DNA from: Halobacteriales archaeon QH_7_66_36
GTDB lineage: Archaea > Halobacteriota > Halobacteria > Halobacteriales > Haloarculaceae
Direction: 5' to 3'
NCBI GenBank assembly: GCA_003021175.1
Contig: PXQV01000012.1
Span: 241,671-305,670, forward strand
Length of the DNA stretch: 64,000 nt
The notes beneath the pieces were generated by a model, which had not been told where the DNA came from, made no database searches, and saw nothing but the letters and a program-made list of their open reading frames with translations. The number at the start of each line of letters is the position of its first letter. Position 1 is the first letter of the stretch. Shown here piece by piece: positions 35,120 to 44,611 of this stretch. Both the position numbers and the translations under genes were made by a program.

Positions 35120-36499
35120 ATGTCGAACGAGCAAGACCACCCCAACCATCCGAGTGTGGACCAGTCGGATCGGACCGTTCCGAGGAATCTGCGGCAGACC
35201 GGCGACCCCAACATCGAGATGTTGGTGTCGACACGCGTCCGGAAATCACCGTTCTTCCACAAGTCGTTCAACGAGAACGGCGCGTGGCGCTGTACCGTCT
35301 ACAACCGTATCTACCACCCGCGCGGCCTCGTCGAATCCGAAGACGGCGGCGCGATGGCCGAGTACGACGCGCTGACGAACACCGTCACGCTGTGGGACGT
35401 GGCCGTCGAGCGGCAGATCCGCGTGAAGGGGCCCGACGCCGAGGCGCTCACCAACTACGTCGTCACCCGCGACGTGACGGGCATGGACGCGATGGACGGC
35501 AAGTACGTCATCCTCTGTAACGAGGAGGGCGGCGTCCTGAACGACCCGGTGCTGCTCCGGCCCGAGGAAGACGAGTTCTGGTTCTCCATCTCCGATTCCA
35601 ACCTGATGCAGTGGCTCCAGGGCGTCAACGTCGACAACGACTTCGACGTGGAAATCGACGAGATCGACGTGGCTCCGATGCAGATTCAGGGGCCGAAATC
35701 CGAGGACGTCATGGTCGATGTCGTCGGCGAGGAGGTCAGCGACATCCCCTACTACGGGCTGATGTCCGCTGAGATCAACGGGGCCGACGTGCTCATCAGC
35801 CAGACCGGCTTCTCCGGCGAGGCCGGCTTCGAGATATACGTCGAGGACGCACACGAGGACGCCGAGAAGGTGTGGGACCCGGTCCACGACAGCGTCGTCG
35901 ACCACGGCGGGATGCAGATCGCGCCCGGTCACCACCGCCGCATCGCCGCGGGCATCATGTCGTGGGGCCAGGACCTCGACCACGAGACCTCGCCGTTCCA
36001 GGTCAACCTCGGCTATCACGTCCCCGACGACAAGGACGCGGACTACATCGGGAAGGAGGCTCTCGAGGAGCAGAAGGAGCAGATCGAGAACGGCAACTAC
36101 CCGTTCGAGCACAAGCTCATCGGGCTGAAGATGGCCGGCGAGCCGATCCGCGATTACGCGCCGGACTTCTGGCTCATCTCCGACCCGGAGACCGGCGAGG
36201 AGTGCGGCTACCTCACCTCGCCGTGGTGGAACCCGGACCTCGAGACCAACATCGGCATGGGGTTCGTCCCGGCCGAGAAGATCGAGGAAGTCACGGACAC
36301 GCCGCTCAACGACGAGATCTACGACGAGGAGCTGGACCTCGAGTTCGAGGTACATCTCCCCGACGAGTACTCCGAGGAGCCCGGCGAGCCGACGTTCGCG
36401 ACGGCCGCGACGGTGCCGTTCAAGGAGTCGGTCAATCCGAGCGCCCGCGAACAGGCGAAGCTGAACGCCCGCAAGGAAGCCGAGCAGAATAGCGACTGA
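35120..36499 (+). CDS. GcvT-family tetrahydrofolate methyltransferase, DmdA-like (DMSP/osmolyte demethylase)
   Basis: 459 residues. The N-terminal part reads TRVRKSPFFHKSFNENGA, TVYNRIYHPRGL and LWDVAVERQIRVKG, which parallels bacterial DMSP demethylase DmdA segment by segment. EEGGVLNDPVLL, GFSGEAGFEIYVE and a GIMSWGQDLDHETSPFQ region complete the T-protein fold. DmdA moves a methyl group to tetrahydrofolate, giving 5-methyl-THF. This copy is about 90 residues longer, mainly a C-terminal insert around the barrel and an acidic tail, so the substrate could be DMSP, glycine betaine or another methylated compound. It is followed by an FchA-like gene on the same strand after 53 bp. MetF, Fhs and a BCCT carrier lie within 28 kb. 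Confidence 0.8.
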   Translation: MSNEQDHPNHPSVDQSDRTVPRNLRQTGDPNIEMLVSTRVRKSPFFHKSFNENGAWRCTVYNRIYHPRGLVESEDGGAMAEYDALTNTVTLWDVAVERQIRVKGPDAEALTNYVVTRDVTGMDAMDGKYVILCNEEGGVLNDPVLLRPEEDEFWFSISDSNLMQWLQGVNVDNDFDVEIDEIDVAPMQIQGPKSEDVMVDVVGEEVSDIPYYGLMSAEINGADVLISQTGFSGEAGFEIYVEDAHEDAEKVWDPVHDSVVDHGGMQIAPGHHRRIAAGIMSWGQDLDHETSPFQVNLGYHVPDDKDADYIGKEALEEQKEQIENGNYPFEHKLIGLKMAGEPIRDYAPDFWLISDPETGEECGYLTSPWWNPDLETNIGMGFVPAEKIEEVTDTPLNDEIYDEELDLEFEVHLPDEYSEEPGEPTFATAATVPFKESVNPSAREQAKLNARKEAEQNSD

Positions 36500-36520
36500 A
36501 CGGCGTCGCACACCCATCCC

Positions 36521-36530
36521 TCTTTTTCGA
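36521..36530 (+). terminator. T-rich tract after the DmdA-like gene
   Basis: TCTTTTTCGA lies 22-31 bp after the stop codon in a GC-rich setting. Archaeal RNA polymerase terminates at such U-tracts without needing a hairpin. The FchA-like gene starts 23 bp later and may rely on read-through. Confidence 0.35.
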
Positions 36531-36552
36531 CGAGACTACGAACACCGCCGGA

Positions 36553-37143
36553 GTGATTACGCCGCGCACACTCCCGTCGACTGTGACTCACGGCGACCGA
36601 ACGGTAGAGGCGTTCCTGACAGATCTCGCGGGCGAGGCGGTACCCCCGGCTGGCGGCACCGCGACGGCCGTCGTGGGTGCGGCGGGCGCGTCGCTCTGCG
36701 AGATGGTCGCTCGCCACGCCGACGGAGACGTTCGCGTCGACGGATCGACAGCACAGACGACGCTCGACGCGCGTCGAGCGCGACTGCTCACGCTCGCAGA
36801 CGCGGACGCGGCGGTGGTCGACGCTCTGTTCGCCGGCGACGGCGGCCCGCGGGAGCGCAAGCGGGCGGTCGGCGTTCCGCTGGCAATCGCGGAGGCGTGC
36901 GGTGACGTGCTGGCGGTCGGGGCCGCGGTCATCGAACAGTGTGAGAGACCGGTCGTCGCCGACGCTGTCACGGGTGTGTTCCTCGCCCACGGAGCCGTCC
37001 GCGCGGCGCTTTTCACGCTCCGGACGAACCTTCCGACAGTTGCGGACGAGTCGTTCGTCGCAGAGACGGAGCAGCGAGCGGCAGAACTGGAGGCGGCAGC
37101 GGCGACGGCGTTCGGGCAGGCGACGGACGGCGTCGACGGGTGA
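36553..37143 (+). CDS. Formiminotransferase-cyclodeaminase domain protein (FchA-like methenyl-THF cyclohydrolase)
   Basis: 196 residues from a GTG start, all helical, matching the cyclodeaminase (FTCD_C) family: FLTDLAGEAVPPAGGTATAVVGAAGA near the N-terminus in two halves, RKRAVGVPLAIAE in the middle. Stand-alone members act as FchA, interconverting methenyl-THF and formyl-THF. That step links MetF-type reductase chemistry to formate-THF ligase, both found in this window. It lies downstream of the DmdA-like gene and converges with glyA, with 6 bp between the stops. Confidence 0.82.
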   Translation: MITPRTLPSTVTHGDRTVEAFLTDLAGEAVPPAGGTATAVVGAAGASLCEMVARHADGDVRVDGSTAQTTLDARRARLLTLADADAAVVDALFAGDGGPRERKRAVGVPLAIAEACGDVLAVGAAVIEQCERPVVADAVTGVFLAHGAVRAALFTLRTNLPTVADESFVAETEQRAAELEAAAATAFGQATDGVDG

Positions 37144-37149
37144 GGCGAG

Positions 37150-38397
37150 CTACTCGTACAGCGGGAACTCGTCGGTGAGTTCGTCGACCCGCGTCGCGAC
37201 TCCTTCGATGGTGGCGTCGTCTTCCGGCGCGTCAACCACCCGAGCGATGAGGTCGGCCACCTCGCGGCAGGCGGCTTCGTCGAAGCCGCGGGTGGTGAGA
37301 CCGGGCGTGCCGGCGCGGATACCCGACGGATCGAACGGTGAACGCGTCTCACCGGGCACCGTGTTCGCGTTCAGGACAACACCGGCTCGCTCCAGCGCGT
37401 CTTCGGCCGTGCCGCCGGTCGTGTCGGGATGCGACGGCCGGAGGTCGACCAACACGAGGTGGGTGTCGGTGCCGCCCGAGACGATCTCGAAGCCGTGCTC
37501 GTGGAGTTGGTCGGCCAGCGCCCGAGCGTTGGCGACGGTCTGTCGGGCGTACGCCTCGAACTCGGGGGTGAGCGCCTCCTTGAAGCCGACGGCCTTGCCC
37601 GCGACGTTGTGCATCGCCGGGCCGCCCTGCGCCCCAGGGAAGACAGCGCTGTCAACGTCGTCGGCGTATTCCTCGTCGCACATGATGATGCCACCGCGAC
37701 CGGCGCGAATGGTTTTGTGCGTCGAGCCGGTGACGAAGTCCGCGACGCCGACCGGCGACTCGTGAACGCCCGCAGCGACCAGCCCGGTGATGTGCGCGAT
37801 GTCCGCCAGATGGTACGCATCGACCGCGTCGGCCGCCTCCTGAATCCGCTCCCACTCCACTTCGCGGGGGTACGCCGAGTAGCCCGACACGATGATGTCG
37901 GGGTCGAACGCCTCCGCGTGCTCGCGCAACCCCTCGTAATCCACGTAGCCGGTTTCGGGGTCGACTTCGTACTGCTCCACCTCGTAGGTCTGGCCGGCGA
38001 AGTTCGCCGGGTGACCGTGCGAGAGGTGGCCGCCGTGGGTCAGGTCCAGCGAGAGGATCTTGTCGCCCGGATCGAGCACCGCGAGGTAGACGCCCATGTT
38101 CGCCTGCGACCCGGAGTGGGGCTGGACGTTGACGTGCTCGGCTCCCCACAGCTCCTTCGCGCGCTCGATAGCGGCGATCTCGACGTCGTCGGCGAACTCG
38201 CAGCCGCCGTAGTAGCGCTCGCCGGGATACCCCTCGGCGTAGTTGTTCGTCAGCTCCGAGCCTTGCGCCGCCATCACGGCCTCGGAGACGTGGTTCTCGC
38301 TCGCGATCATCGCCAGCGTGTTCTCCTGTCGACGGCGCTCACCGGCGAGCGCGTCGGCGACGGTCGGGTCCGCATCTCGGACGGTCTCGTACACCAT
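37150..38397 (-). CDS. glyA: Serine hydroxymethyltransferase
   Basis: 415 residues, normal for GlyA. N-terminal RRQENTLAMIASENHVSEAV, NNYAEGYPGERYYGG, GSQANMGVY, the DIAHITGLVAAG segment and TGSTHKTI with PLP-binding Lys228 are all present. It interconverts serine plus THF with glycine plus methylene-THF. In this window it connects the one-carbon units released by the FAD-GcvT dehydrogenases and the glycine they yield to serine. It reads opposite to the FchA-like gene. Confidence 0.97.
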   Translation of the reverse strand: MVYETVRDADPTVADALAGERRRQENTLAMIASENHVSEAVMAAQGSELTNNYAEGYPGERYYGGCEFADDVEIAAIERAKELWGAEHVNVQPHSGSQANMGVYLAVLDPGDKILSLDLTHGGHLSHGHPANFAGQTYEVEQYEVDPETGYVDYEGLREHAEAFDPDIIVSGYSAYPREVEWERIQEAADAVDAYHLADIAHITGLVAAGVHESPVGVADFVTGSTHKTIRAGRGGIIMCDEEYADDVDSAVFPGAQGGPAMHNVAGKAVGFKEALTPEFEAYARQTVANARALADQLHEHGFEIVSGGTDTHLVLVDLRPSHPDTTGGTAEDALERAGVVLNANTVPGETRSPFDPSGIRAGTPGLTTRGFDEAACREVADLIARVVDAPEDDATIEGVATRVDELTDEFPLYE

Positions 38398-38555
38398 ACC
38401 CGTGTCAGGGACCGGAATCCAATAAACCGGCCGCTGACCCGACCTACCACGTCCGTGACTGGATGTGTCCTCGGTGTGGCACCGGAGGCTCCCGTCCGGC
38501 AGCGACCGGCGTTCGGATTACTTTGATATGGGATCGCACACACATATCAATAACC

Positions 38556-39866
38556 ATGTCCGAACAGACGAGGCGACAGATGCTGAAGCGACTCGGAGCC
38601 GCCGGGACCGTGGGGGTCGTCTCCCTCGCCGGGTGTGCCCAACAGGAGGGGAGCGACGGCGAGACCGACACCGACGGTGGTGACGGTAGCGACGACTCCG
38701 AGGGCAGCGACGACTCCAGCGGCGGCGAACCGATCACCATCGGGACGATATTCCCGGTCACAGGGACCAACAGCGCCTACGGCGGCGGCCACCAGAAGGC
38801 GGCGAACTTAGCGGTCGAGGAGATGAACGACGCCGGCGGGCCGCTGGACCGCGAGGTCACCGTCGTCAACCGCGACACGGAGGGGAACCCCTCGCGGGCG
38901 GCCCAGAAGTTCCGGACGATGATCAACGAGGAGGGAATCGTCGGCCTGGTCGGCCCCTACTCCAGCGGCATCGGGACCACGCTCGCTCCGGTCGCTCGCG
39001 ACAACCGCGTGACGGAGGTCAGCAACGGCAACACCTCGCCCGCGCTCGCGACGGCCGGCGTCAACGAGGAGAACGACGTGAAGTACTACGGCCGGACCTC
39101 GCCCAACGACGTCCAGCAGGCGCTGGTGATGGGCCGTATCCTGAACCAGCGGGTGGAGGCGGAGACCGCGTCGTTCCTCTACGTCGACAACCCGTACGGT
39201 CAGGGACTTGCCGAGCGAGCGAGCGAGAACTTCGACGGGGAGACGCTCGATCTGGTGGGCTACTCCAAGCAGACCAACGACTACACGTCGACGCTGGACG
39301 CCGTCTTCGAGGGTGACCCGGACGCCGTCGGCGCAGTGATGTACCCCGGAAACGGTCGCACGATACTGAACCAGTGGGACCAAGGCGGCTACGGCGGCCA
39401 GTGGGTCGCCGCGGAGGCCATCCTCTCGCCACAGCTGCTGTCAGACCTCTCGGACATCGTCGAGGGGATGTTCATCACCTCCCCGCAGACCGCAAACAGC
39501 GAGACGTTCATCGACAATATGGGCGGCGAGGAGGCGGTCACCCAGTTCGCGCCCCACGCCTACGACGCGACCTACCTGGAGGGGTTCGCCATCCAGCGGG
39601 CCGGCGAGGCCAGCGGGACCGCCATCGCGGAGAACATCCGGAGCGTCTCGCAGGGTGACGGCACGACGGTCGGTGTCGGCGAGTTCCAGGCCGGCAAGGA
39701 GGCGCTGGCCAACGGCGAGTCGATCAACTACGAAGGGGCTTCCGGGTCGGTCGACCTGAACGAGAACCTCGAACCGATCGTGCCGTACCGCATCTTGCAA
39801 GCCTCCGAGGGCGAAGCCGAGGTCATCGAGGAGGTGCCCCTGAGCTACTTCGAGGGTAAGATGTAG
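38556..39866 (+). CDS. ABC transporter substrate-binding lipoprotein, LivJ/LivK type
   Basis: 436 residues from the ATG at 38556. The N-terminus has a twin-Arg motif (TRRQMLKRLG) and a lipobox SLAGC, followed by an Asp/Gly/Ser tether to about residue 55 and the periplasmic-binding type I fold (ITIGTIFPVTGTNSAYG). Predicted to be Tat-exported and lipid-anchored. Ligands of the family are branched-chain or other amino acids, amides and urea. The matching permease and ATPase genes (41174-46032) lie 1.3 kb away on the other strand, so the receptor is under a separate promoter. Confidence 0.9.
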   Translation: MSEQTRRQMLKRLGAAGTVGVVSLAGCAQQEGSDGETDTDGGDGSDDSEGSDDSSGGEPITIGTIFPVTGTNSAYGGGHQKAANLAVEEMNDAGGPLDREVTVVNRDTEGNPSRAAQKFRTMINEEGIVGLVGPYSSGIGTTLAPVARDNRVTEVSNGNTSPALATAGVNEENDVKYYGRTSPNDVQQALVMGRILNQRVEAETASFLYVDNPYGQGLAERASENFDGETLDLVGYSKQTNDYTSTLDAVFEGDPDAVGAVMYPGNGRTILNQWDQGGYGGQWVAAEAILSPQLLSDLSDIVEGMFITSPQTANSETFIDNMGGEEAVTQFAPHAYDATYLEGFAIQRAGEASGTAIAENIRSVSQGDGTTVGVGEFQAGKEALANGESINYEGASGSVDLNENLEPIVPYRILQASEGEAEVIEEVPLSYFEGKM

Positions 39867-39941
39867 GCAGGGCGAACCTCACGGCGGCGTGCAGCGCCGG
39901 AACGCACCGGGATTTACTTCGGGCACACGAGTACCGTCGGT

Positions 39942-41144
39942 ATGGGCGTCGAGATCGAACCGGAGTGGCAGCCGGCGACCAAGCTGAACGTCGTCGGCGG
40001 AGCGCTCGATTTTACGTCGGTGGAGCCGCTCCCGGACGGCGTCACCCGGGACCAGATCGAGGAGATCTGCTACACGATACGGGAACTGTACGGCGAGTAC
40101 GTCGACGAGCTCGTCGCCGAGACCAGCCTCTCCCGGCGGGAGGCACAGACGTGGGTGCTCCGGACGCTCGCCCACGAGGGAACCGACCGCCTCTCCTACG
40201 AGGCCGTCGGGCTGTACATCTGGGCCATCGGCCGGGCGACCGAGGGTGACCCGCTCTCTCGGACGATCGTCACGGACTACTACGAGCGGGCCGAGCGGAA
40301 GATCGAGCGCGCAGAGGCGACCCTCAAGCGGGCCGGGCCGCCGCCGTACCCCGACGACGTGTACGACGACCCCGCCGTCCTCTGGGTCGACGCGCCCGTC
40401 GCCGACCGACTCCGAGGGCGTCGCCAACCCGAGGAGACGTACAGCGACGTGATCGAGCGGCTGCTAGACGGGACGACGGCGGGGCTGTCGCTGGCCGAAC
40501 TGGTCGAGAGCTACCGGTCGGAACGGGGGGCCGACTACGTCGCCGTCGAGACGGTGTACCCGGAGTGGGACCGCGACCTCCGGCTGGTCGTCGGCGTCGA
40601 CGAACCTGAGACGACCCCGGCCGCCGTCAAGGAGGCGGCAGCCCTGCAGGTCGGCGACGAGCCGCGAGCGTTCACCGTCGACGAGACGACGGACCCGACG
40701 CACGCCGACGCGCATCTCGTCGGCTTCGCCGACACCGCCGACCTGTCGGTGCCCGTCGAGGACGGCGTCGAGAGGGTTCGACGGGCGCTCGCGGGCGTCG
40801 AGCGTACGCTGCCGGAACTGGTCGACGACCTCCGATCCGCTGGCGGGACGGCGCTGGCCGTCGCCGACGAACCCGCGGGTGCCGGCGCGCACCTCTACCC
40901 GGTGTTCCTCGAGTCGGCATCCCCGGACGCGCTGGCGCATCTCGAACGGCTGGCCCTCGACGACCGGACGCTGTCCGTCGGTCGGGTGTCGCCGGTCGAC
41001 GCCGAGACCTACCGGGGATTGGACCACGGAACGACGCTGCTGTGGGCGGGCGAGGAGGGCGGACTCGGTCGCCGCCCTCTCCCCGATGACCCTGTCGAGC
41101 GGCGCGAACTGTTTCCGGCGCGGGTGCTCGCGACGAGCACCTGA
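39942..41144 (+). CDS. Haloarchaeal protein of unknown function
   Basis: 400 residues, soluble and acidic. Residues 1-130 are helical, with a tyrosine-rich segment (ELYGEYVDELVAETSLSRRE). A short ribbon-helix-helix-like stretch (GRRQPEETYSDVIERLLDG) sits near residues 155-175, and the C-terminal half has a repeated beta-alpha pattern. No enzyme signature was found. It follows the LivK-like gene by 75 bp but shows no functional link. Confidence 0.65.
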   Translation: MGVEIEPEWQPATKLNVVGGALDFTSVEPLPDGVTRDQIEEICYTIRELYGEYVDELVAETSLSRREAQTWVLRTLAHEGTDRLSYEAVGLYIWAIGRATEGDPLSRTIVTDYYERAERKIERAEATLKRAGPPPYPDDVYDDPAVLWVDAPVADRLRGRRQPEETYSDVIERLLDGTTAGLSLAELVESYRSERGADYVAVETVYPEWDRDLRLVVGVDEPETTPAAVKEAAALQVGDEPRAFTVDETTDPTHADAHLVGFADTADLSVPVEDGVERVRRALAGVERTLPELVDDLRSAGGTALAVADEPAGAGAHLYPVFLESASPDALAHLERLALDDRTLSVGRVSPVDAETYRGLDHGTTLLWAGEEGGLGRRPLPDDPVERRELFPARVLATST

Positions 41145-41173
41145 TTTCAGTGTGTTCGGTCTGTCTTCCCTCG

Positions 41174-41881
41174 TCAGCCACCCAGATACAGCTCGCGGAC
41201 CTCCTCGCTCTCCAGCAGTTCCTGACCCGTGCCCTCGTACCGGTTCTCGCCCATGTCCAGCACGTACCCCCGGTCAGAGACCGAGAGAGCCTGCTGTGCG
41301 TTCTGCTCGACCATGAGGATGGCCGTCTCCGTCTCGTCGCGGATGCCGACCAGCTGGTCGAACATGTCGTCGACGAGGTCCGGCGCGAGACCGGCCGACG
41401 GCTCGTCGACGAGGATCAGACTGGGGTCCAACATCAGCGCCGACGAGAGCGCCAGCATCTGCTGTTGCCCGCCGGACATCGCCCCGGCCTTCTGGTGCTG
41501 GCGCTCCCGGAGGACCGGGAACCGGTCGAACGCGGCCCGGAAATCCTCCTCGCGTACGTCGGCGTCGATGTAGGCCCCCATCTCCAGGTTCTCCCTGACC
41601 GTGAGGTTCGGGAAGACGTTCTCACGTTGCGGGACGTAACAGAGCCCCTGCCCTGTCACCTCGTCTGCCCGCAGGTCGGTTACCTCTCTCTCCTCGAAGG
41701 TGACCGTCCCCGACCAGCAGTCGATGAGTCCGTAGACGGCCTTCATCAGCGTCGACTTCCCTGCGCCGTTCGGGCCGACGATGGTGACGATCTCCTCTTC
41801 GCCCACGTCGATGTCGACGCCGTGGAGTATCTCGGCGTCGCCGTAGCCGGAGACCACGTCCCGAGCTTCCAGTAGCGGCAT
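41174..41881 (-). CDS. livF: Liv-type ABC transporter ATPase (LivF)
   Basis: 235 residues. Walker A GPNGAGKSTLMKA, the LivF-type YVPQRENVFPNLTVRENLEMG, signature AGAMSGGQQQMLALSSALML and Walker B LILVDEPSAGLAP are intact; the signature begins MSGG rather than LSGG. It ends with the family LLESEEVRELYLGG tail. It is the last gene of the livH-livM-livG-livF operon, 1 bp from livG. Confidence 0.93.
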   Translation of the reverse strand: MPLLEARDVVSGYGDAEILHGVDIDVGEEEIVTIVGPNGAGKSTLMKAVYGLIDCWSGTVTFEEREVTDLRADEVTGQGLCYVPQRENVFPNLTVRENLEMGAYIDADVREEDFRAAFDRFPVLRERQHQKAGAMSGGQQQMLALSSALMLDPSLILVDEPSAGLAPDLVDDMFDQLVGIRDETETAILMVEQNAQQALSVSDRGYVLDMGENRYEGTGQELLESEEVRELYLGG

Positions 41882-41882
41882 C

Positions 41883-42851
41883 TCAGTCCACCCCCAGATA
41901 GGCGTCGACGACGCGCTGGTTCTGCCTGATCTCCTCGGGCGGTCCCTGAACGAGCTTCTTCCCCTCGTTCATCACGATGATGGTGTCGGAGAGATTCATG
42001 ATGACCTCCATGTCGTGTTCGACGATACAGAACGTGTACCCCTCGTCACGGAGCGTCTCGATACGGTCCATCAGCTTCTCGGTCAGCGCCGGGTTGACGC
42101 CGGCGACCGGCTCGTCCAGCAGGACGAGCTGCGGGTCGAGCATGAGGACTCGCCCCAACTCCAAGAGCTTCCGCTGGCCGCCGGAGAGGTTGCCGGCCCG
42201 CTCGTCGGCGACGTGGTCTATCTCCAGCAGTTCCAGCATCTCGGTGGCCCGGTCGTACAGGTCGGCCTCCTCCCGAGCGACCGCGCCGCGCCGGAGCCAC
42301 GCGTTCACGAGGTTCTCGCCGGACTGGGCCTGCGGCGCGAGCATCAGGTTCTCGCGGGCGGTCATGTCTCCCAGTTCGCGGGTGATCTGGAAGGTTCTGG
42401 CCAGCCCCTCGCGGGCCAGCATGAACGGGCGGCTGTTCTTGTGGCCGTCGTAGGCCTGCTTGACTGTCTCCTGTCCGACGTACAGCCCCGCGCCGAGTCC
42501 CGTCCCGACCGCGCCAACCCCGAGACTCGCCGCGGTGCCGAGTCCGGCCAGCCCGAAGGCCGCGACGCCGCCGAGGCTGCCGAACGTGAGCCCCGAGGCC
42601 CCGCCCCAGACCAGCCGCTCGTCGCTGCTGGGAGCCATCAGCGCCTGAAGCTCCCGGCCGTCGTAGCGGACGGTCCCGCTGTCTGGCTCGTAGAAGCCGC
42701 TGATGAGGTTGAACGTCGTGGTCTTGCCCGCGCCGTTCGGGCCGATGAGGCCCGTTATCGACCCCGACTCGATGTCGAAGGTCGCGCCGTCGACGGCGAC
42801 GATACCGCCGAAGCTCTTCCGGAGGTCCTCGACCTCGAGGACGGCACTCAT
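41883..42851 (-). CDS. livG: Liv-type ABC transporter ATPase (LivG) with hydrophobic insertion
   Basis: 322 residues against about 250 in the family. Walker A GPNGAGKTTTFN, signature NLSGGQRKLLELGRVLML, Walker B LVLLDEPVAGVNP and the switch region FCIVEHDMEVIMNLSD are intact. The extra residues, about 75-150, form a Gly/Ala-rich, strongly hydrophobic insert (GLTFGSLGGVAAFGLAGLG and following) between Walker A and the TFQITREL Q-loop region. It could lie along the membrane or the permeases, which also carry insertions. It overlaps livM by 4 bp. Confidence 0.92.
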   Translation of the reverse strand: MSAVLEVEDLRKSFGGIVAVDGATFDIESGSITGLIGPNGAGKTTTFNLISGFYEPDSGTVRYDGRELQALMAPSSDERLVWGGASGLTFGSLGGVAAFGLAGLGTAASLGVGAVGTGLGAGLYVGQETVKQAYDGHKNSRPFMLAREGLARTFQITRELGDMTARENLMLAPQAQSGENLVNAWLRRGAVAREEADLYDRATEMLELLEIDHVADERAGNLSGGQRKLLELGRVLMLDPQLVLLDEPVAGVNPALTEKLMDRIETLRDEGYTFCIVEHDMEVIMNLSDTIIVMNEGKKLVQGPPEEIRQNQRVVDAYLGVD

Positions 42852-44611
42852 TCCTCGTCACCCCCGTCGGCGTAGGCCGGAGTACCCTTGCCGGGCTCGG
42901 CCGCTGTCGTCTCGTCCGTGTCGATGGGGGTGCCGTAGTCGGCCCTGCCGAGGACGCCGTCCGGCAGGTAGTAGAGGACGACGAGGAAGAGCACTCCCAT
43001 CGCGACCAGCCGGAACGCCAGCACGTTCACCCGCAGTGCCGGCGGGAAGAAGGAGGCCAGCTGGGTCGTCGCCTGCTGGAACGCCCAGAAGACGGCGGCC
43101 CCGAGGATGGTCCCCTTGTTGTTGCTGGCCCCGCCGATGAAGACGATGAGCAGGGCGATGAACGTCACCCGCGGGGCGAACGTGACGAACGTGAGCCCCT
43201 GCGTGTACATGGCCCACAGCGCCCCGGCGAACCCGCCCAGCGCCGAGCCGAGCACCATGCTCTGGACCTTGTAGACGAACGGGTCCTTGCCCAGCGAGCG
43301 GACCACGTCCTCGTCGTTGCGGACGGCCCGGAGCACCCGGCCGAAGGGCGACCGAGCGGTCAGCTCCAGCAGGTAGTACGCCCCGAGCATGAACAGGAGC
43401 ACGCCGGCCAGCAGGAACCGCTGGTAGTCCACCCGGACGGTCAGGCTCCCGAGACCCGTGACGAGGTAGTCGACGCCCACGTCGCCGCCGAAGGACAGCG
43501 CCCAGACCAAGTTGGCGAACAGCGTCCGGAGCGCCCCGGCGAAATCGCCGCCAGCAAGCGGGCCCACGAGCGGCAGGACGAAGTACCACACCGAGACGAA
43601 CCACAGCGAGCCGGCACCGATGATCCGGAGCTTGCCGGCGGCGAACCACTCGCGGGTCCGAACCGCCCGGTAGAAGCCGCCGACGAGCGCCGTCAGGAGC
43701 GCCAGCGTTCCGGCGATCTTCACCGCGACGCTCCCGGCGTAGGGGATGGGCAGCAGCGCGACGAGGAATCCGGTCCCCAGACCGATCCCGGCGAGCCACT
43801 CCCGCCTGCCGAGCCGGTCGACGCGGGCGCTCACCACGACGAGGACGACCGCCCAGACGAACAGGGAGACGACGACGCCGGCCAGCAGGATGGCGTCCGC
43901 AAGCAGCAGAACCCCGCCCAACAGTATGCCGGCGACGATCCCGCCGACAGCGGCGACTCGGCCCCGGCCCAGATTCCCGGCCGCCGCGCCGAACGACCCC
44001 GCGAGGTACAGGGACGACGCCGGGAGGCGAGTCGCCGGGTCGCGCTCTCCGCCGAGCACGGCCAGCGCGACGGCCCAGACGACCGCCGCCGTGACGGCGA
44101 ACAGCGTCGGCGTGGCCGGGACGGTCCCCCCGACGACCGGGAGGGTGAGCTCCGAGTTTAACAGTAGGGGAAAGTTCCCCTTCAGCGGCGGGCTGTACCC
44201 CCGGAGCGCGTCGGGACCGTTGGCGAACCAACTCTCGGCCTGAACGAACCGCTGGAAGATGACCGAGACGCCGAGCACCGTGATCGCGAGGTAATCCTCT
44301 CGGAGCCGGATGGTCGGGAGCGCGACCAGCCCGCCGATGATCCCCGCGACGACCGTCGCGATGATAATCCCGACCAGCCAGTTCCCGACCACCGGCACGT
44401 CCGCCAGTCCCGCGACGTAGGCCGTGAAGTCCCCCGGGTCGTCCGGCGGGAGCACGAAGAACACCGAGATGTACGCCCCCACGAGGAAGAAGCCGACGTG
44501 GCCGAAGTCCAGCAGCCCCGTGTGGCCGTACTTCAGCGTCAGGCCGTACGACAGGATGGCGTATATCCCCACCACCACCACGAACGAGATGGCGACGTCG
44601 GCGACTGCCAT
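42848..44611 (-). CDS. livM: Liv-type ABC transporter permease (LivM), enlarged
   Basis: 587 residues against roughly 320-420 for bacterial LivM. The N-terminal LSYGLTLKYGHTGLLDFGHVGFF and the C-terminal EAA-like SPFGRVLRAVRNDEDVVRSLG with GGFAGALWAMYTQGLTF are canonical. Between them an insert of about 250 residues (from roughly 165 to 400) adds five or six hydrophobic helices rich in Gly, Ala, Leu and Val. The start overlaps the livH stop by one base. Confidence 0.92.
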   Translation of the reverse strand: MAVADVAISFVVVVGIYAILSYGLTLKYGHTGLLDFGHVGFFLVGAYISVFFVLPPDDPGDFTAYVAGLADVPVVGNWLVGIIIATVVAGIIGGLVALPTIRLREDYLAITVLGVSVIFQRFVQAESWFANGPDALRGYSPPLKGNFPLLLNSELTLPVVGGTVPATPTLFAVTAAVVWAVALAVLGGERDPATRLPASSLYLAGSFGAAAGNLGRGRVAAVGGIVAGILLGGVLLLADAILLAGVVVSLFVWAVVLVVVSARVDRLGRREWLAGIGLGTGFLVALLPIPYAGSVAVKIAGTLALLTALVGGFYRAVRTREWFAAGKLRIIGAGSLWFVSVWYFVLPLVGPLAGGDFAGALRTLFANLVWALSFGGDVGVDYLVTGLGSLTVRVDYQRFLLAGVLLFMLGAYYLLELTARSPFGRVLRAVRNDEDVVRSLGKDPFVYKVQSMVLGSALGGFAGALWAMYTQGLTFVTFAPRVTFIALLIVFIGGASNNKGTILGAAVFWAFQQATTQLASFFPPALRVNVLAFRLVAMGVLFLVVLYYLPDGVLGRADYGTPIDTDETTAAEPGKGTPAYADGGDEE

